Part shown: one piece after another, positions 46,108 through 55,860 of the stretch
Layout: the number at the start of each line of letters is the position of its first letter
How positions within the stretch are numbered: position 1 is the stretch's first letter
From: an uncultured beta proteobacterium
GTDB lineage: Bacteria; Pseudomonadota; Gammaproteobacteria; Burkholderiales; Burkholderiaceae_C
Assembly (NCBI GenBank): GCA_903869595.1
Contig: CAIPZV010000043.1
Location: forward strand, 1 to 64,000
Direction: 5' to 3'
DNA length: 64,000 nt
Notes under the pieces: generated by a model
What the model was told of the DNA's origin: nothing
Databases searched by the model: none
The model's input: the letters and a program-made list of their open reading frames with translations, nothing else
Program-made: the position numbers and the translations under genes

Positions 46108-47073
46108 ATGAATCCATCTTTAGCTCCCAAGCGAGCACGCAGCGGCCCGCTAGTGGACCAAATATTCGGCATCCTGGCCAAGTCTGCCGCCTTGCTAACG
46201 CTGGCCCTGTTAGCGGCAATTCTTTTTTCACTGACGGTGAGCGCCTGGCCCGCCATCCACAAGTATGGACTGTCGTTTTTGACCAGTACCGTGTGGGATC
46301 CGGTGCAAGAGGATTTTGGTGGGCTAGTGATGATTTATGGCACCGTCGCCACTTCATTGATTGCGCTGTTGATCGCAGTGCCGGTCAGTTTTGGTATTGC
46401 GCTGTTCCTGACGGAGTTGTCGCCTTCTTGGCTGAAAAGGCCTTTGGGTACCGCCATTGAGCTTTTGGCTGCGGTCCCATCCATTGTGTACGGTATGTGG
46501 GGCTTGTTGGTCTTTGGGCCTGTGCTTGCGACCTATGTACAGACTCCATTGCAAACGGCTTTTGCTGGTGTGCCCTATTTAGGGGCTTTTGTATCCGGAC
46601 CGCCGGTTGGTATCGGTATTTTGTCGGCTGGCATTATCTTGGCCATCATGATTATTCCCTTCATATCCGCAGTCATGCGTGATGTGTTTGAAGTTACCCC
46701 TCCCATGCTCAAAGAGTCTGCCTATGGCCTGGGCGCAACGACCTGGGAAGTAGTTTCGCGCGTAGTCTTGCCCTATACCAAGACTGGGGTGATTGGCGGA
46801 ATCATGTTGGGCTTGGGCCGGGCCATTGGCGAAACCATGGCGGTTACCTTTGTAATTGGTAACTTCAACCAACTAGATTCGCTAAGTTTGTTCCAAGCCG
46901 CCAACAGCATTACTTCTGCGCTCGCCAATGAATTTGCCGAAGCCGGGGAAGGATTGCACCAAGCGGCGTTGATGTACCTGGGTCTGGTCCTATTTTTCAT
47001 CACCTTTGTAATTTTGTCGCTGTCCAAAATATTGTTGGCGCAGTTACGTAAAGGCGAGGGCACAAAAACATGA
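46108..47073 (+). CDS. pstC: Phosphate ABC transporter permease PstC
   Basis: Inner-membrane permease of 321 residues with about six membrane segments, first at about 25-50. The ABC permease (EAA-type) loop is visible as [21 protein letters not shown] (split here: [12 protein letters not shown] then EVVSRVVLP). It pairs with PstA to form the channel. The stop overlaps pstA by four bases (ATGA). Confidence 0.96.
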   Translation: MNPSLAPKRARSGPLVDQIFGILAKSAALLTLALLAAILFSLTVSAWPAIHKYGLSFLTSTVWDPVQEDFGGLVMIYGTVATSLIALLIAVPVSFGIALFLTELSPSWLKRPLGTAIELLAAVPSIVYGMWGLLVFGPVLATYVQTPLQTAFAGVPYLGAFVSGPPVGIGILSAGIILAIMIIPFISAVMRDVFEVTPPMLKESAYGLGATTWEVVSRVVLPYTKTGVIGGIMLGLGRAIGETMAVTFVIGNFNQLDSLSLFQAANSITSALANEFAEAGEGLHQAALMYLGLVLFFITFVILSLSKILLAQLRKGEGTKT

Positions 47074-47933
47074 GCACGAATGCATTATTGGCCTCGCGCC
47101 AGGCCCGGTTTGCCAGCCGCAAGCGGGTCAATATGGTGGCTATTGCCTTGGCTATGGCGGCTATGGCGTTTGGACTGTTTTGGTTGTTTTGGATTCTTTT
47201 TGAGACCGTGCGCCTGGGTATCGATGGCCTGACTTTTGCCACCCTGACCCAAATGACGCCGCCTCCCAATGAAGACGGTGGCCTGGCCAATGCCATCTAC
47301 GGCTCTTTCCTGATGGTGACTTTGGCGGCTGTGGTGGGTGCGCCCATAGGCATCATGGCGGGGATCTATCTGGCCGAGTTTGACTCTAAAAGCTGGCTTG
47401 CCGAGACCACCCGTTTTGTCAACGACATCCTGCTCTCCGCGCCATCGATTGTGATCGGCCTGTTTGTTTATTCGGTGGTGGTATCGCGCTTTAAGTCTTT
47501 TTCGGGCTATGCCGGCATCGTCGCTTTGGCGCTGATTGTGATACCAGTGGTGATACGCACCACCGAAGATATGCTGCGATTGGTTCCCGCTGGCTTGCGC
47601 GAAGCGGCTTATGCGCTGGGTGCACCCAAGTGGAAAGTGATTGCGAGCATCACCATGAAGGCAGCGAGAGCCGGGGTGCTCACCGGCGTGTTGCTGGCCG
47701 TGGCGCGCATTGCCGGGGAAACGGCTCCCTTATTGTTTACCGCCTTGAGCAACCAGTTCTGGACTTCCAGCCTGAGCGAACCGATGGCCAGCCTGCCGGT
47801 CACGATTTTTAAGTTCGCCATGAGCCCGTACGAAAACTGGCAAAAACTGGCCTGGGCCGGTGTGTTCCTCATCACATTGGCGGTGCTCGGACTCAATATC
47901 GTAGCGCGCGTGTTGACGCGTCAAAAATCTTGA
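47070..47933 (+). CDS. pstA: Phosphate ABC transporter permease PstA
   Basis: Second permease of the Pst system, 287 residues with about six membrane segments. The conserved loop [18 protein letters not shown] contacts PstB, and [16 protein letters not shown] is typical of PstA. It overlaps pstC and is followed 22 bases later by pstB. Confidence 0.96.
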   Translation: MSTNALLASRQARFASRKRVNMVAIALAMAAMAFGLFWLFWILFETVRLGIDGLTFATLTQMTPPPNEDGGLANAIYGSFLMVTLAAVVGAPIGIMAGIYLAEFDSKSWLAETTRFVNDILLSAPSIVIGLFVYSVVVSRFKSFSGYAGIVALALIVIPVVIRTTEDMLRLVPAGLREAAYALGAPKWKVIASITMKAARAGVLTGVLLAVARIAGETAPLLFTALSNQFWTSSLSEPMASLPVTIFKFAMSPYENWQKLAWAGVFLITLAVLGLNIVARVLTRQKS

Positions 47934-47955
47934 ACGTTTTCGGATCACTTTTATC

Positions 47956-48735
47956 ATGCTCAAAACAGACACCGGCATTGCCCGCACCAAAATCGCCATC
48001 AAAGACCTGAATTTTTATTACGGAAAATTCAAGGCCTTGAAGGACATCAATCTGGAAATCCCCGAGGGTAGGGTAACCGCCTTTATCGGACCGTCAGGTT
48101 GCGGCAAATCGACGCTCTTGCGTGTTCTCAACCGTATGTTTGAGCTCTACCCAGAGCAGCGCGCTGAGGGTCAAATTTTGCTCGATGGTGAAGACTTGCT
48201 TAACAGCAAAGAAGACGTAGCCCTGCTGCGCGCCAAAGTCGGTATGGTGTTCCAAAAGCCGACGCCTTTCCCCATGTCTATTTTTGACAATGTGGCTTTT
48301 GGCGTGAAGTTGTTCGAAAACCTCAATTCCAGCGATCTAGAAGAGCGCGTGGAATGGGCCTTGCGTAAATCTGCGCTCTGGACGGAAGTCAAAGACAAGT
48401 TGCACCAAAGTGGCTCCAGCCTGTCTGGCGGGCAGCAACAGCGCTTGTGCATCGCGCGCGGTATTGCCATCAAGCCTGAAGTGCTTCTTTTGGATGAGCC
48501 TTGCTCTGCGCTGGATCCCATTTCTACGGCCAAGGTGGAAGAGCTGATTGTCGAACTCAAGGCCGATTACACCGTCGTGATCGTGACCCACAATATGCAA
48601 CAGGCTGCACGCTGCAGCGATTACACCGCCTATATGTACTTGGGCGACCTGATCGAGTTTGGTGAAACAGAGCAAATGTTTTTCAAGCCCAAACGCAAAG
48701 AGACGGAAGACTATATTACCGGCCGTTTCGGTTAA
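47956..48735 (+). CDS. pstB: Phosphate ABC transporter ATP-binding protein PstB
   Basis: ATPase that powers phosphate import, 259 residues, cytoplasmic face. It shows Walker [10 protein letters not shown], the ABC signature [15 protein letters not shown], Walker [14 protein letters not shown] and the switch His in [10 protein letters not shown]. The [13 protein letters not shown] start is typical of PstB. It belongs to the same transcript as the permeases and phoU. Confidence 0.98.
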   Translation: MLKTDTGIARTKIAIKDLNFYYGKFKALKDINLEIPEGRVTAFIGPSGCGKSTLLRVLNRMFELYPEQRAEGQILLDGEDLLNSKEDVALLRAKVGMVFQKPTPFPMSIFDNVAFGVKLFENLNSSDLEERVEWALRKSALWTEVKDKLHQSGSSLSGGQQQRLCIARGIAIKPEVLLLDEPCSALDPISTAKVEELIVELKADYTVVIVTHNMQQAARCSDYTAYMYLGDLIEFGETEQMFFKPKRKETEDYITGRFG

Positions 48736-48789
48736 TCTGTTTTTATACTTTAGCTGACTAGTACCTTTTCCAACCCATGAGGAAGCCCC

Positions 48790-49491
48790 ATGCCTGATAA
48801 ACATCTATCAACCCAATTCGACTCAGAATTGACCTCGGTGTCATCGCAGGTCATGGAAATGGGTGGTTTGGTGGAATCCCAGATTCTTCGTGCAATTTAT
48901 GCACTTTCCCATTTCAATCTGGAGGCGGCCGACGAGGTCACTGCCAAGGAGGCGCGTGTCAACGCGATGGAAATTGAAATTGACCGTGACCTTTCTTCCA
49001 TCATCGCCCGTCGCCAGCCCACCGCACGCGACCTGCGCTTGCTGATCGCCATCTCCAAGACGACTGCCAACTTGGAACGGGTCGGCGATGAGGCCGCCAA
49101 GATTGCCCGCATGGTCCGCTCGATTATCGAAAGCGGCACGCCACGCTCTTTACCATCTTTGGAGTTGCGTTACGCCGCAGACTTGGCATCCGGCCTACTG
49201 AACAAGGCACTCGATGCATTTGCACGCCTAGACGTGAATGCCGCATTGAGTATTTTGAAAGAAGACGACCTCATCGACCAAGAGTTTGATGGCTTTGTGC
49301 GCAAGCTCATTACTTACATGATGGAAGACCCACGCATGATTTCTCCTAGTTTGGACCTCTTGTTCCTGGCCAAGGCGATTGAGCGTATCGGTGATCATTC
49401 CAAGAACATTGCCGAATTTATTATCTACGTGGTCAAAGGCGAGGACGTGCGCCACAGCAGCATTGACCAGGTGGAGCAGGTCATCAAATGA
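48790..49491 (+). CDS. phoU: Phosphate signalling regulator PhoU
   Basis: Couples the Pst transporter state to PhoR, keeping the Pho regulon off when phosphate is ample. The 233-residue all-helical protein has two PhoU repeats (about 15-105 and 118-215) with the metal-binding ExxxD motifs, seen as NLERVGDEAAKIA and AIERIGDHSKNIAE. The stop overlaps phoB by four bases, so the two are co-translated. Confidence 0.97.
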   Translation: MPDKHLSTQFDSELTSVSSQVMEMGGLVESQILRAIYALSHFNLEAADEVTAKEARVNAMEIEIDRDLSSIIARRQPTARDLRLLIAISKTTANLERVGDEAAKIARMVRSIIESGTPRSLPSLELRYAADLASGLLNKALDAFARLDVNAALSILKEDDLIDQEFDGFVRKLITYMMEDPRMISPSLDLLFLAKAIERIGDHSKNIAEFIIYVVKGEDVRHSSIDQVEQVIK

Positions 49492-50219
49492 GAAACACGC
49501 CCACGGTGTTACTGGTTGAGGATGAACCCTCGATCGCTGAACTCATCGCGGTCAACCTACGGCATAACGGTTTTCGTCCGATATGGGCGATGGACAGCGT
49601 CAGTGCGCAGCGGGAAATCGACGCAGCGCTGCCTGACCTGATCTTATTGGACTGGATGTTGCCCGGCGAGAGTGGTCTTTCTCTGGCCAAGCGCTGGCGA
49701 GGTAATGAGCGGACCCGTGCGGTGCCGCTGATTATGTTGACGGCGCGTGGCGACGAGGCGGACCGGGTGGCAGGCTTGGATGCCGGTGCCGACGACTACA
49801 TTGCAAAGCCTTTTTCCACCAAAGAGTTGTTGGCCCGGGTGCGCGCGGTGTTGCGCCGCCGGGCGCCGCAGACCAAAGATGAAGCGATTTTGATTTCAGG
49901 CTTGCGGCTTGATTCGGCCACACACCGGGTGTCGTTCAACGACCAGGCGATCAAACTGGGACCCACTGAATTCAAACTTTTGCAGTACCTCATGGGTCAC
50001 GCCGAGCGCGTGCATAGCCGCGGGCAGTTGCTCGATAAGGTGTGGGGGGACCACGTGTATATCGAGGAACGCACAGTGGATGTGCATGTCAAACGCTTGC
50101 GAGAAGCTTTGGGTGACGCGGCTACTATGGTCGAGACGGTACGTGGCGCGGGCTATCGCCTGACGGCTAAACCGCAGCCGCAATCACAGTCCAGCGACTT
50201 GGCCGGCCAAGTGGGCTAA
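49488..50219 (+). CDS. phoB: Phosphate regulon response regulator PhoB
   Basis: Transcription factor for the Pho regulon, 243 residues. The receiver domain (about 5-120) has the acidic pair in LLVEDEPS and the phosphoacceptor Asp55 (LILLDWMLPG); Lys of IAKPFS is also present. The winged-helix DNA-binding domain (about 140-232) has the GPTEFKLLQYL and RTVDVHVKRLREAL segments that read Pho boxes. Candidate targets in this window are the four boxes described at 38649, 39837, 44828 and 44901. Confidence 0.97.
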   Translation: MRNTPTVLLVEDEPSIAELIAVNLRHNGFRPIWAMDSVSAQREIDAALPDLILLDWMLPGESGLSLAKRWRGNERTRAVPLIMLTARGDEADRVAGLDAGADDYIAKPFSTKELLARVRAVLRRRAPQTKDEAILISGLRLDSATHRVSFNDQAIKLGPTEFKLLQYLMGHAERVHSRGQLLDKVWGDHVYIEERTVDVHVKRLREALGDAATMVETVRGAGYRLTAKPQPQSQSSDLAGQVG

Positions 50220-50235
50220 CTGCCTCTAGCTTTAC

Positions 50236-51606
50236 ATGCTAATTCGCCTGCTTAGTTTTGCCTTGTTCCAAGGTGTTGGTGCCTTGTTGGCGGCCATTTT
50301 TATGCAAGTTTTTGCGCCAGCCCACGGTGGCGTCGTAGTCTCTTCGCTCGTTGGCGCCCTAGGGGCAACGTATTTTTGGTTGTTGTGGGATTTGTCGCGC
50401 GGTTTGCGCGTCATGCGCTGGTTGCGCAGTCAGGAGACCCGCGAGGTCGCTGTGGAATCCGGTTTGTGGGGTGAATTTTCGAACCGCATCCGGCGCGTTT
50501 TGCGCAACAACGAGCGCGCGGTGCAGCAGCGTGATGAGCGTTTGCAGGAATTTTTAGCTGCAATGCAAGCCTCGCCCAATGGCGTGGTACTCCTGGATAA
50601 GGATTTCCGGATCGAATGGTTTAACGAATCTGCGGCATTGCATTTTGGTTTGGATGCGCGGCGTGATTTGCTGCAACACTTTGCAAATTTAGTTCGTGAT
50701 CCGGGCTTTGCCTCCTATGTGGCGGCCAAAGATTTTGAAAACGATGTACTCATGCCCGGCAGGGCTAGCACCGTGTCATTGCCAGTGCGCTTGTCGGTAC
50801 ATGTGCATCCCTATGGCGATGGACGCAGCTTGTTGCTGTCGCGTGATGTCACCGCATTGGAGCAGGCCGAGGCGATGCGCCGCGATTTTGTAGCCAATGT
50901 GTCGCATGAAATCCGCACTCCATTGACGGTGCTTGGCGGCTTTGTGGAAACGCTGCAAACGCTTTCACTCAATGATGCCGAGCGCGCACGTTATCTGGAT
51001 TTAATGGCCCAACAGGCCTCGCGCATGCAGTCCCTGGTCAGTGACTTGTTAACGCTTTCGCGCTTGGAGGGCAGTCCGCTGCCTTCTGCGCATGAGTGGG
51101 TGGATGTCAGCTTCTTGGTGGATCAATGCCGCCAAGAAGCGGGCGAGTTATCGCGCGTCTTGTGGGGCCAAACCCATAGCCTGAGCTTCGAAATTCAAAG
51201 CGGTTTGTCGCTGGCGGGTTCGGCTGCCGAGTTACACAGTGCATTTTTCAATCTCATTGGCAATGCGGTGCGCTACACACCGGCGGGTAAGTCGATTCGT
51301 ATCATTGCCAGGGCGATGGACGATGGGGGCGCTCTCTTTGCCGTCCATGACCAGGGCATGGGCATTGCGCAAGAGCATATTCCGAGACTGACGGAGCGTT
51401 TTTACCGGGTCGATCGCAGCCGCTCCCGTGACACCGGTGGCACCGGCTTGGGGCTGGCCATCGTCAAGCATGTGGTGCAGCGCCATGGCGCTGAACTGTC
51501 GATTGCCAGCGTTCCAGGGGAGGGCTCCAACTTTCAGATCCTTTTTCCACCCCACCGGGTGCAATTCCTCCCCGAGCCAGCGCCCGCTGAAGCAATCGCC
51601 GCCTAA
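50236..51606 (+). CDS. phoR: Phosphate regulon sensor histidine kinase PhoR
   Basis: Membrane sensor kinase of 456 residues. Two adjacent N-terminal hydrophobic segments (about 1-55) with almost no periplasmic loop, a charged linker and a PAS domain (about 100-210) precede the HisKA domain with the phosphoacceptor His224 (VSHEIRTPLT) and the ATPase domain with N-box NLIGNAVRYTP, DQGMGIA and GTGLGLAIVKH. The lack of a periplasmic sensor fits PhoR, which reads phosphate via PstSCAB and PhoU. It follows phoB by 16 bases. Confidence 0.96.
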   Translation: MLIRLLSFALFQGVGALLAAIFMQVFAPAHGGVVVSSLVGALGATYFWLLWDLSRGLRVMRWLRSQETREVAVESGLWGEFSNRIRRVLRNNERAVQQRDERLQEFLAAMQASPNGVVLLDKDFRIEWFNESAALHFGLDARRDLLQHFANLVRDPGFASYVAAKDFENDVLMPGRASTVSLPVRLSVHVHPYGDGRSLLLSRDVTALEQAEAMRRDFVANVSHEIRTPLTVLGGFVETLQTLSLNDAERARYLDLMAQQASRMQSLVSDLLTLSRLEGSPLPSAHEWVDVSFLVDQCRQEAGELSRVLWGQTHSLSFEIQSGLSLAGSAAELHSAFFNLIGNAVRYTPAGKSIRIIARAMDDGGALFAVHDQGMGIAQEHIPRLTERFYRVDRSRSRDTGGTGLGLAIVKHVVQRHGAELSIASVPGEGSNFQILFPPHRVQFLPEPAPAEAIAA

Positions 51607-51656
51607 GGTGGTACCGCCGCCGTCGGCGTTGTAGGCCTCAGTCGCAATGGGCCTGG

Positions 51657-51686
51657 GTGCCTTGCGTGCGTACTTGTGCAAGGCAC
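51657..51686 (+). repeat. Hairpin between phoR and zapE
   Basis: GTGCCTTGC (51657-51665) is perfectly complementary to GCAAGGCAC (51678-51686), loop 12 bases. There is no T-run; it may weakly terminate or stabilise the phoR transcript 3' end. Confidence 0.6.
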
Positions 51687-51699
51687 AATAGCGCCCGCT

Positions 51700-52797
51700 A
51701 TGTCAGTGCTCGATTACCACCGCAAAGAATTGTCGTCCAGGGGGTTCCAAAGCGATCCGGCCCAATTGCGCGCGTTGCAGGCTTTGGATTTGTGCGCCAA
51801 GGAGTGGGCGGTTTACAAGGAAAAACGTGGAACTTCCTTTAAAAAGCTGATCCACCATCCCCCGATTCCCCGGGGTGTGTACCTGTATGGCGGGGTGGGC
51901 AGGGGCAAGAGTTTCTTAATGGACTGTTTTTTTGAAGCGGTGCCGCTGCAGCGCAAAGTCCGCTTGCATTTTCATGAATTCATGCGTGAAGTGCATCGCG
52001 AGCTGCATGATTTGCAGGGCACTGCCAACCCGCTGGACGTGCTAGGTGAGCGCATCGCCCGCCGGTACAAGCTGATTTGTTTTGATGAGTTTCATGTCGC
52101 AGACATTACTGATGCACTGATTTTGCACAGGCTGCTGGTAGCCCTGCATACCCATGAAGTGGGCTTTGTCACCACCTCGAATTTCAAACCCGATGATTTA
52201 TACCCCGGCGGTATGCACCGAGACCGAATGCTGGGCGCGATCGAATTTTTGAATCAGCACATGCAGGTGATTAATGTGGACAACGGCGTGGACTATCGCC
52301 GCCTGGCCATGGGTGCTTTGGATTTGTACCATGTCCCCAATGGACCGGTTGCAGACGAGGCAATGGCCCAGGCCTTTGCGAAACTTGCCGAAGCGCAGGA
52401 CGGTGAGCGCGTATTGCGCATCGAGCAGCGCAGCATCGTGGCCCGTAAGCGCGCCGGTGGGGTCGTTTGGTTCGACTTCAAAGAACTGTGCGGCGGCCCG
52501 CGCTCGCAAAATGACTATCTGGAAATTGCCAGCCAGTTTCATACGGTACTGCTGAGCGACGTACCCCATATGCCGGTCAACCGCAATGCCGAAGCCAGGC
52601 GCTTTACCTGGTTGGTAGACGTGCTCTATGACCGGCATATCAAGCTGATTCTTTCAGCCGAAGTGCGGCCCGAGGCGCTGTATACCGAAGGCCCGCTATC
52701 GCATGAATTTCCGCGCACGGTGTCGCGCCTCAATGAAATGCAAACCCCGCAGTTTTTGGACCTTGAACGCCGCAAAGTCGATACGGGTCTGACGTGA
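51700..52797 (+). CDS. zapE: Cell division protein ZapE (AFG1-like ATPase)
   Basis: AAA-type ATPase associated with the Z-ring, 365 residues. The Walker A is GGVGRGKSFLMD (about 65-76), Walker B ICFDEFHVADITDA, followed by the sensor-1 region VTTSNFKPDDLYP. The family also includes mitochondrial AFG1. I chose the ATG at 51700; an upstream in-frame start at 51676 would lie in the hairpin and add eight residues. Cytoplasmic; not obviously related to the preceding pho operon. Confidence 0.93.
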   Translation: MSVLDYHRKELSSRGFQSDPAQLRALQALDLCAKEWAVYKEKRGTSFKKLIHHPPIPRGVYLYGGVGRGKSFLMDCFFEAVPLQRKVRLHFHEFMREVHRELHDLQGTANPLDVLGERIARRYKLICFDEFHVADITDALILHRLLVALHTHEVGFVTTSNFKPDDLYPGGMHRDRMLGAIEFLNQHMQVINVDNGVDYRRLAMGALDLYHVPNGPVADEAMAQAFAKLAEAQDGERVLRIEQRSIVARKRAGGVVWFDFKELCGGPRSQNDYLEIASQFHTVLLSDVPHMPVNRNAEARRFTWLVDVLYDRHIKLILSAEVRPEALYTEGPLSHEFPRTVSRLNEMQTPQFLDLERRKVDTGLT

Positions 52798-52924
52798 AGT
52801 TTTCCGCGTCATTTGTGCCTGAGGGCTTAGATAAGCTAATTTCAAATATTTATGCGCAGCGCGCGCGGATTGATCGGATGCGGATGACATCCCAGCGGGT
52901 TGCGCCAAGTGGGAGCGCGCACGC

Positions 52925-54940
52925 GTGACATCCTTGGTGCACGCTGTCGAATCCGCGTTTGCTGAAGGCGGTGTATTGGCACGCAAGCTCGATGGATTTC
53001 TGCTGCGGCCGGGCCAGCAAGCCATGGCCCACGCCGTGGCAAAAGTCATACAAGAGGGCGGTGTACTGGCGGTGGAAGCGGGTACCGGTGTGGGTAAGAC
53101 CTTGGCCTACTTGGTTCCCGCATTGCTGAGTGGAGAAAAAATCATCATCTCTACCGCCACCAAGACGCTACAAGAGCAGTTGTTTTTGCGTGACCTACCA
53201 CGGGTGGTGCGGGCCTTGGGCTTTCCCGTTCGTATGGCGCTACTGAAAGGTCGCAGCAGCTACCTGTGTGCGCAGCGTTTGGCCACCGCACACCAGGCGG
53301 CTTATGATTTTTCCGTACAAGATTTAGAACTGCTGGAGACGGCGCGTCAATGGGCCCAGAGCACGGTTGAAGGCGATGTCGCTGAGCTGGGTGCTTTGCA
53401 AGACCACAAAGTGCTGGTTGGGTTGGTGACGTCGACCCGCGAAAACTGCCTGGGTGCCAGCTGCCCGCAGATTGGCAACTGCCATACCTTGCAGGCGCGT
53501 CAGCGTGCCATGCAAGCGGAGTTGGTCGTTGTCAACCACCATTTGTTTTTTGCCGATGCGGGGGTGCGCGCATCGGGCGTAGCCGAACTGCTGCCCAGCG
53601 TGCGTACCGTCATCTTGGATGAAGCGCACCAACTCAGCGACATCGGAGTGCAGTTTTTGGGGCAGCGCTGGAGCACGGCGCAGGCGCGCTCTTTAGCCCA
53701 GCTTCTTGCCGCGCAAAACAGCGGACCTGCGCGCGGCATGGCTGATTGGCTGGGGTTGGCCGCCGACCTTGCGCAGGCGACAAAAGCATTGCAGTCGCTG
53801 GTAATGGGTGTTGGGCATCAAGCCCGATATTCCTGGATGGATGCCAGCCCCGACATGCTACCGAACGCCGCATGGGATGCAGCAATGAGCGACTTAATGC
53901 GAGCCGTGGACCGGGGTTTGCAGGCTAGCCATTCGCTTGACCAGGCCTGGCCCGAGTTGGCGGCGCTGGCGCAGCGCTGCCAGGATATGCATGAAAGCCT
54001 CAGCCTATTTGCACTAACACGGCAAGGCGATCAACTACGCTGGCTGGAATGTGGTGCCGAGCTGAATTTGCACCAAGCACCCCTGACCATTGCCGCGCAT
54101 ATGCGCGCGCTTTTGCCAAGTGCGGATGCGCAAGGTATAGAGCGTGGCACCTCCTGGATTTTCACGTCGGCCACCTTAGGTACGGATGCCCAACTCAGTT
54201 GGTTTGTGAATAGCTGTGGTTTAGAGGGGCACACCGTTTTGCAAGTCCCTAGCCCGTTTGACTATGCCCGGCAAGCGGCTCTGTATGTGCCAAGCGAGGG
54301 GCAAGCGGCCGCAGCGATGGACCACAGCGACGGAGTCGCCGCACTGGTTGCCAAAGGCGCCCGGATTTTGGGTGGCCGCACGATGGTGCTGACCACCACG
54401 CTGCGCGCTATGCGCGCCATAGCGCAGGCACTGAGCACTGATTTGGCGGGCACAGGCATCGAGGTATTGGTGCAGGGACAGTATGCCAAGCGCTTATTGA
54501 TTGAAAATTTTTTGCGATCGCACGGTCCAAGCGCGGCTGACGCGGACCGGGCGCATGCTGGGAGCGTCCTGGTCGCGACCGCCTCGTTTTGGGAAGGCGT
54601 GGACATTGCGGGCGACGCTTTGCAAATGCTGGTGATTGATAAATTGCCTTTTGCCCCGCCGGATGATCCCCTGGTGCAGGCGCGCGCGCTGGCGATAGAG
54701 CAGGCAGGCGGAAAGCCGTTCAAAGAACTCCACCTTCCCCAGGCGGCATTGGCGCTCAAGCAAGGGGCGGGTCGTTTGATACGCAGCGAAAGCGACCGGG
54801 GCGTGCTGGTGGTGTGCGACCCGCGCTTGGTGCAAAAAGGCTATGGCAAAAAACTATTGGCGGGATTGCCACCGATGCGTCGATTGGCCGATGAGGCGCA
54901 GTGGCTGGAGGCTTTAGAAGCCTTGCGCCAGCAGCGTTAG
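52925..54940 (+). CDS. DinG/YoaA-type ATP-dependent DNA helicase
   Basis: Superfamily 2 (XPD-like) helicase, 671 residues. It has Walker A EAGTGVGKTLAYLVP (about 50-64), an iron-sulfur-type Cys set (SYLCAQRL and NCLGASCPQIGNCHTL), the DEAH box at Asp232 (ILDEAHQLSD), motif V/VI region SFWEGVDIAGD and QGAGRLIRSESDRG. The motif set matches YoaA/DinG, which act in replication repair; YoaA is the closer fit by length. GTG start. It converges with bamD. Confidence 0.92.
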   Translation: MTSLVHAVESAFAEGGVLARKLDGFLLRPGQQAMAHAVAKVIQEGGVLAVEAGTGVGKTLAYLVPALLSGEKIIISTATKTLQEQLFLRDLPRVVRALGFPVRMALLKGRSSYLCAQRLATAHQAAYDFSVQDLELLETARQWAQSTVEGDVAELGALQDHKVLVGLVTSTRENCLGASCPQIGNCHTLQARQRAMQAELVVVNHHLFFADAGVRASGVAELLPSVRTVILDEAHQLSDIGVQFLGQRWSTAQARSLAQLLAAQNSGPARGMADWLGLAADLAQATKALQSLVMGVGHQARYSWMDASPDMLPNAAWDAAMSDLMRAVDRGLQASHSLDQAWPELAALAQRCQDMHESLSLFALTRQGDQLRWLECGAELNLHQAPLTIAAHMRALLPSADAQGIERGTSWIFTSATLGTDAQLSWFVNSCGLEGHTVLQVPSPFDYARQAALYVPSEGQAAAAMDHSDGVAALVAKGARILGGRTMVLTTTLRAMRAIAQALSTDLAGTGIEVLVQGQYAKRLLIENFLRSHGPSAADADRAHAGSVLVATASFWEGVDIAGDALQMLVIDKLPFAPPDDPLVQARALAIEQAGGKPFKELHLPQAALALKQGAGRLIRSESDRGVLVVCDPRLVQKGYGKKLLAGLPPMRRLADEAQWLEALEALRQQR

Positions 54941-54980
54941 GCGGGCGCTGCCGAAAACGTCGTGGCCCCTGGAGTACTGA

Positions 54981-55847
54981 CTAGTTTGACTTAAACCAAT
55001 TGAAGTTAGGAAAACTCCAATCCAGCTTGGTGGGATTGAGTCTATTGAGATCCAGCCAACTTTCCGTGTCCTTCTTACCATTCGGATTGAGAAATTCGCT
55101 TCCCGGATAAGTGGATTCCAAAACGCGTTTGGCGTCTTGGCCCAGTTGAGTCATGCCCAGCGCGTCGTAGGACTTGTAAATCAGGTAGAGCGCTTCTTCC
55201 ACCGACGGTACATCGCGGTAATCCGCAACGGCGGTTTGCGCCCGGTTCAGGGCAGCCACGTAGGCACCGCGCTTAAAGTAATACTTGGCTACATAGACTT
55301 CGTTTTTCGCAAGCATTTGAACGATATAGCGCATGCGCAAAAGGGCATCCGGCGTGTAGCGTGATTGCGGAAACCGGTTGCTCAATTCCTTGAAGGATTC
55401 AAACGATTCTTTGGCCGCCTTCTGATCACGTTCGGCCAAGTCCTGTCCGGTATAGGCGCCAAAGATGCCCAGGTTTTCATTGAAATTGGACAAACCTTTG
55501 AGGTACAGCGCATAGTCCAGGGCAGGGCTGGCCGGGTGTAGCCGCAAAAAACGGTCTAGTGTCGCCATGGCTTGGGCTTTATCGCCCGATTTGAATTGTG
55601 CGTAGGCTTTGTCCAGTTGGGCTTGTTGGGCTAGGGGTGTTCCAGCGGCACGCGATTCCAACTTTTCCAGAAAGGGAATGGCTTTGTCCCATTGGCCCGA
55701 ATCCATGAGGTCCCGCGCTTCGCTGTACAGCTTATCGGGGTTTAAGCCAGCCGTTTTATCTTCAGGGGTGGTGGAGCAAGCGCTCAATAAGCTGAGTGTC
55801 AGAGCCAAAAGCACCGAGTAAACAACCGATAATTTGACTCTCAACAT
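54981..55847 (-). CDS. bamD: Outer membrane protein assembly factor BamD
   Basis: Essential lipoprotein of the BAM complex, 288 residues. The signal peptide ends in the lipobox LLSAC (about 19-23), then TPR repeats of the family: KLYSEARDLMDSGQWDKAIPFLEKL (split: KLYSEARDLMDSGQW, DKAIPFLEKL) and RFPQSRYTPDALLRM, and AKYYFKRGAYVAALNRA. The last ~40 residues are a Lys/Asn-rich tail. I chose the ATG at 55847. It is divergent from rluD, a conserved pairing, with a TATAAT -10 on its strand at 55879-55884. Confidence 0.94.
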   Translation of the reverse strand: MLRVKLSVVYSVLLALTLSLLSACSTTPEDKTAGLNPDKLYSEARDLMDSGQWDKAIPFLEKLESRAAGTPLAQQAQLDKAYAQFKSGDKAQAMATLDRFLRLHPASPALDYALYLKGLSNFNENLGIFGAYTGQDLAERDQKAAKESFESFKELSNRFPQSRYTPDALLRMRYIVQMLAKNEVYVAKYYFKRGAYVAALNRAQTAVADYRDVPSVEEALYLIYKSYDALGMTQLGQDAKRVLESTYPGSEFLNPNGKKDTESWLDLNRLNPTKLDWSFPNFNWFKSN

Positions 55848-55860
55848 AGTAAAAACTTTC

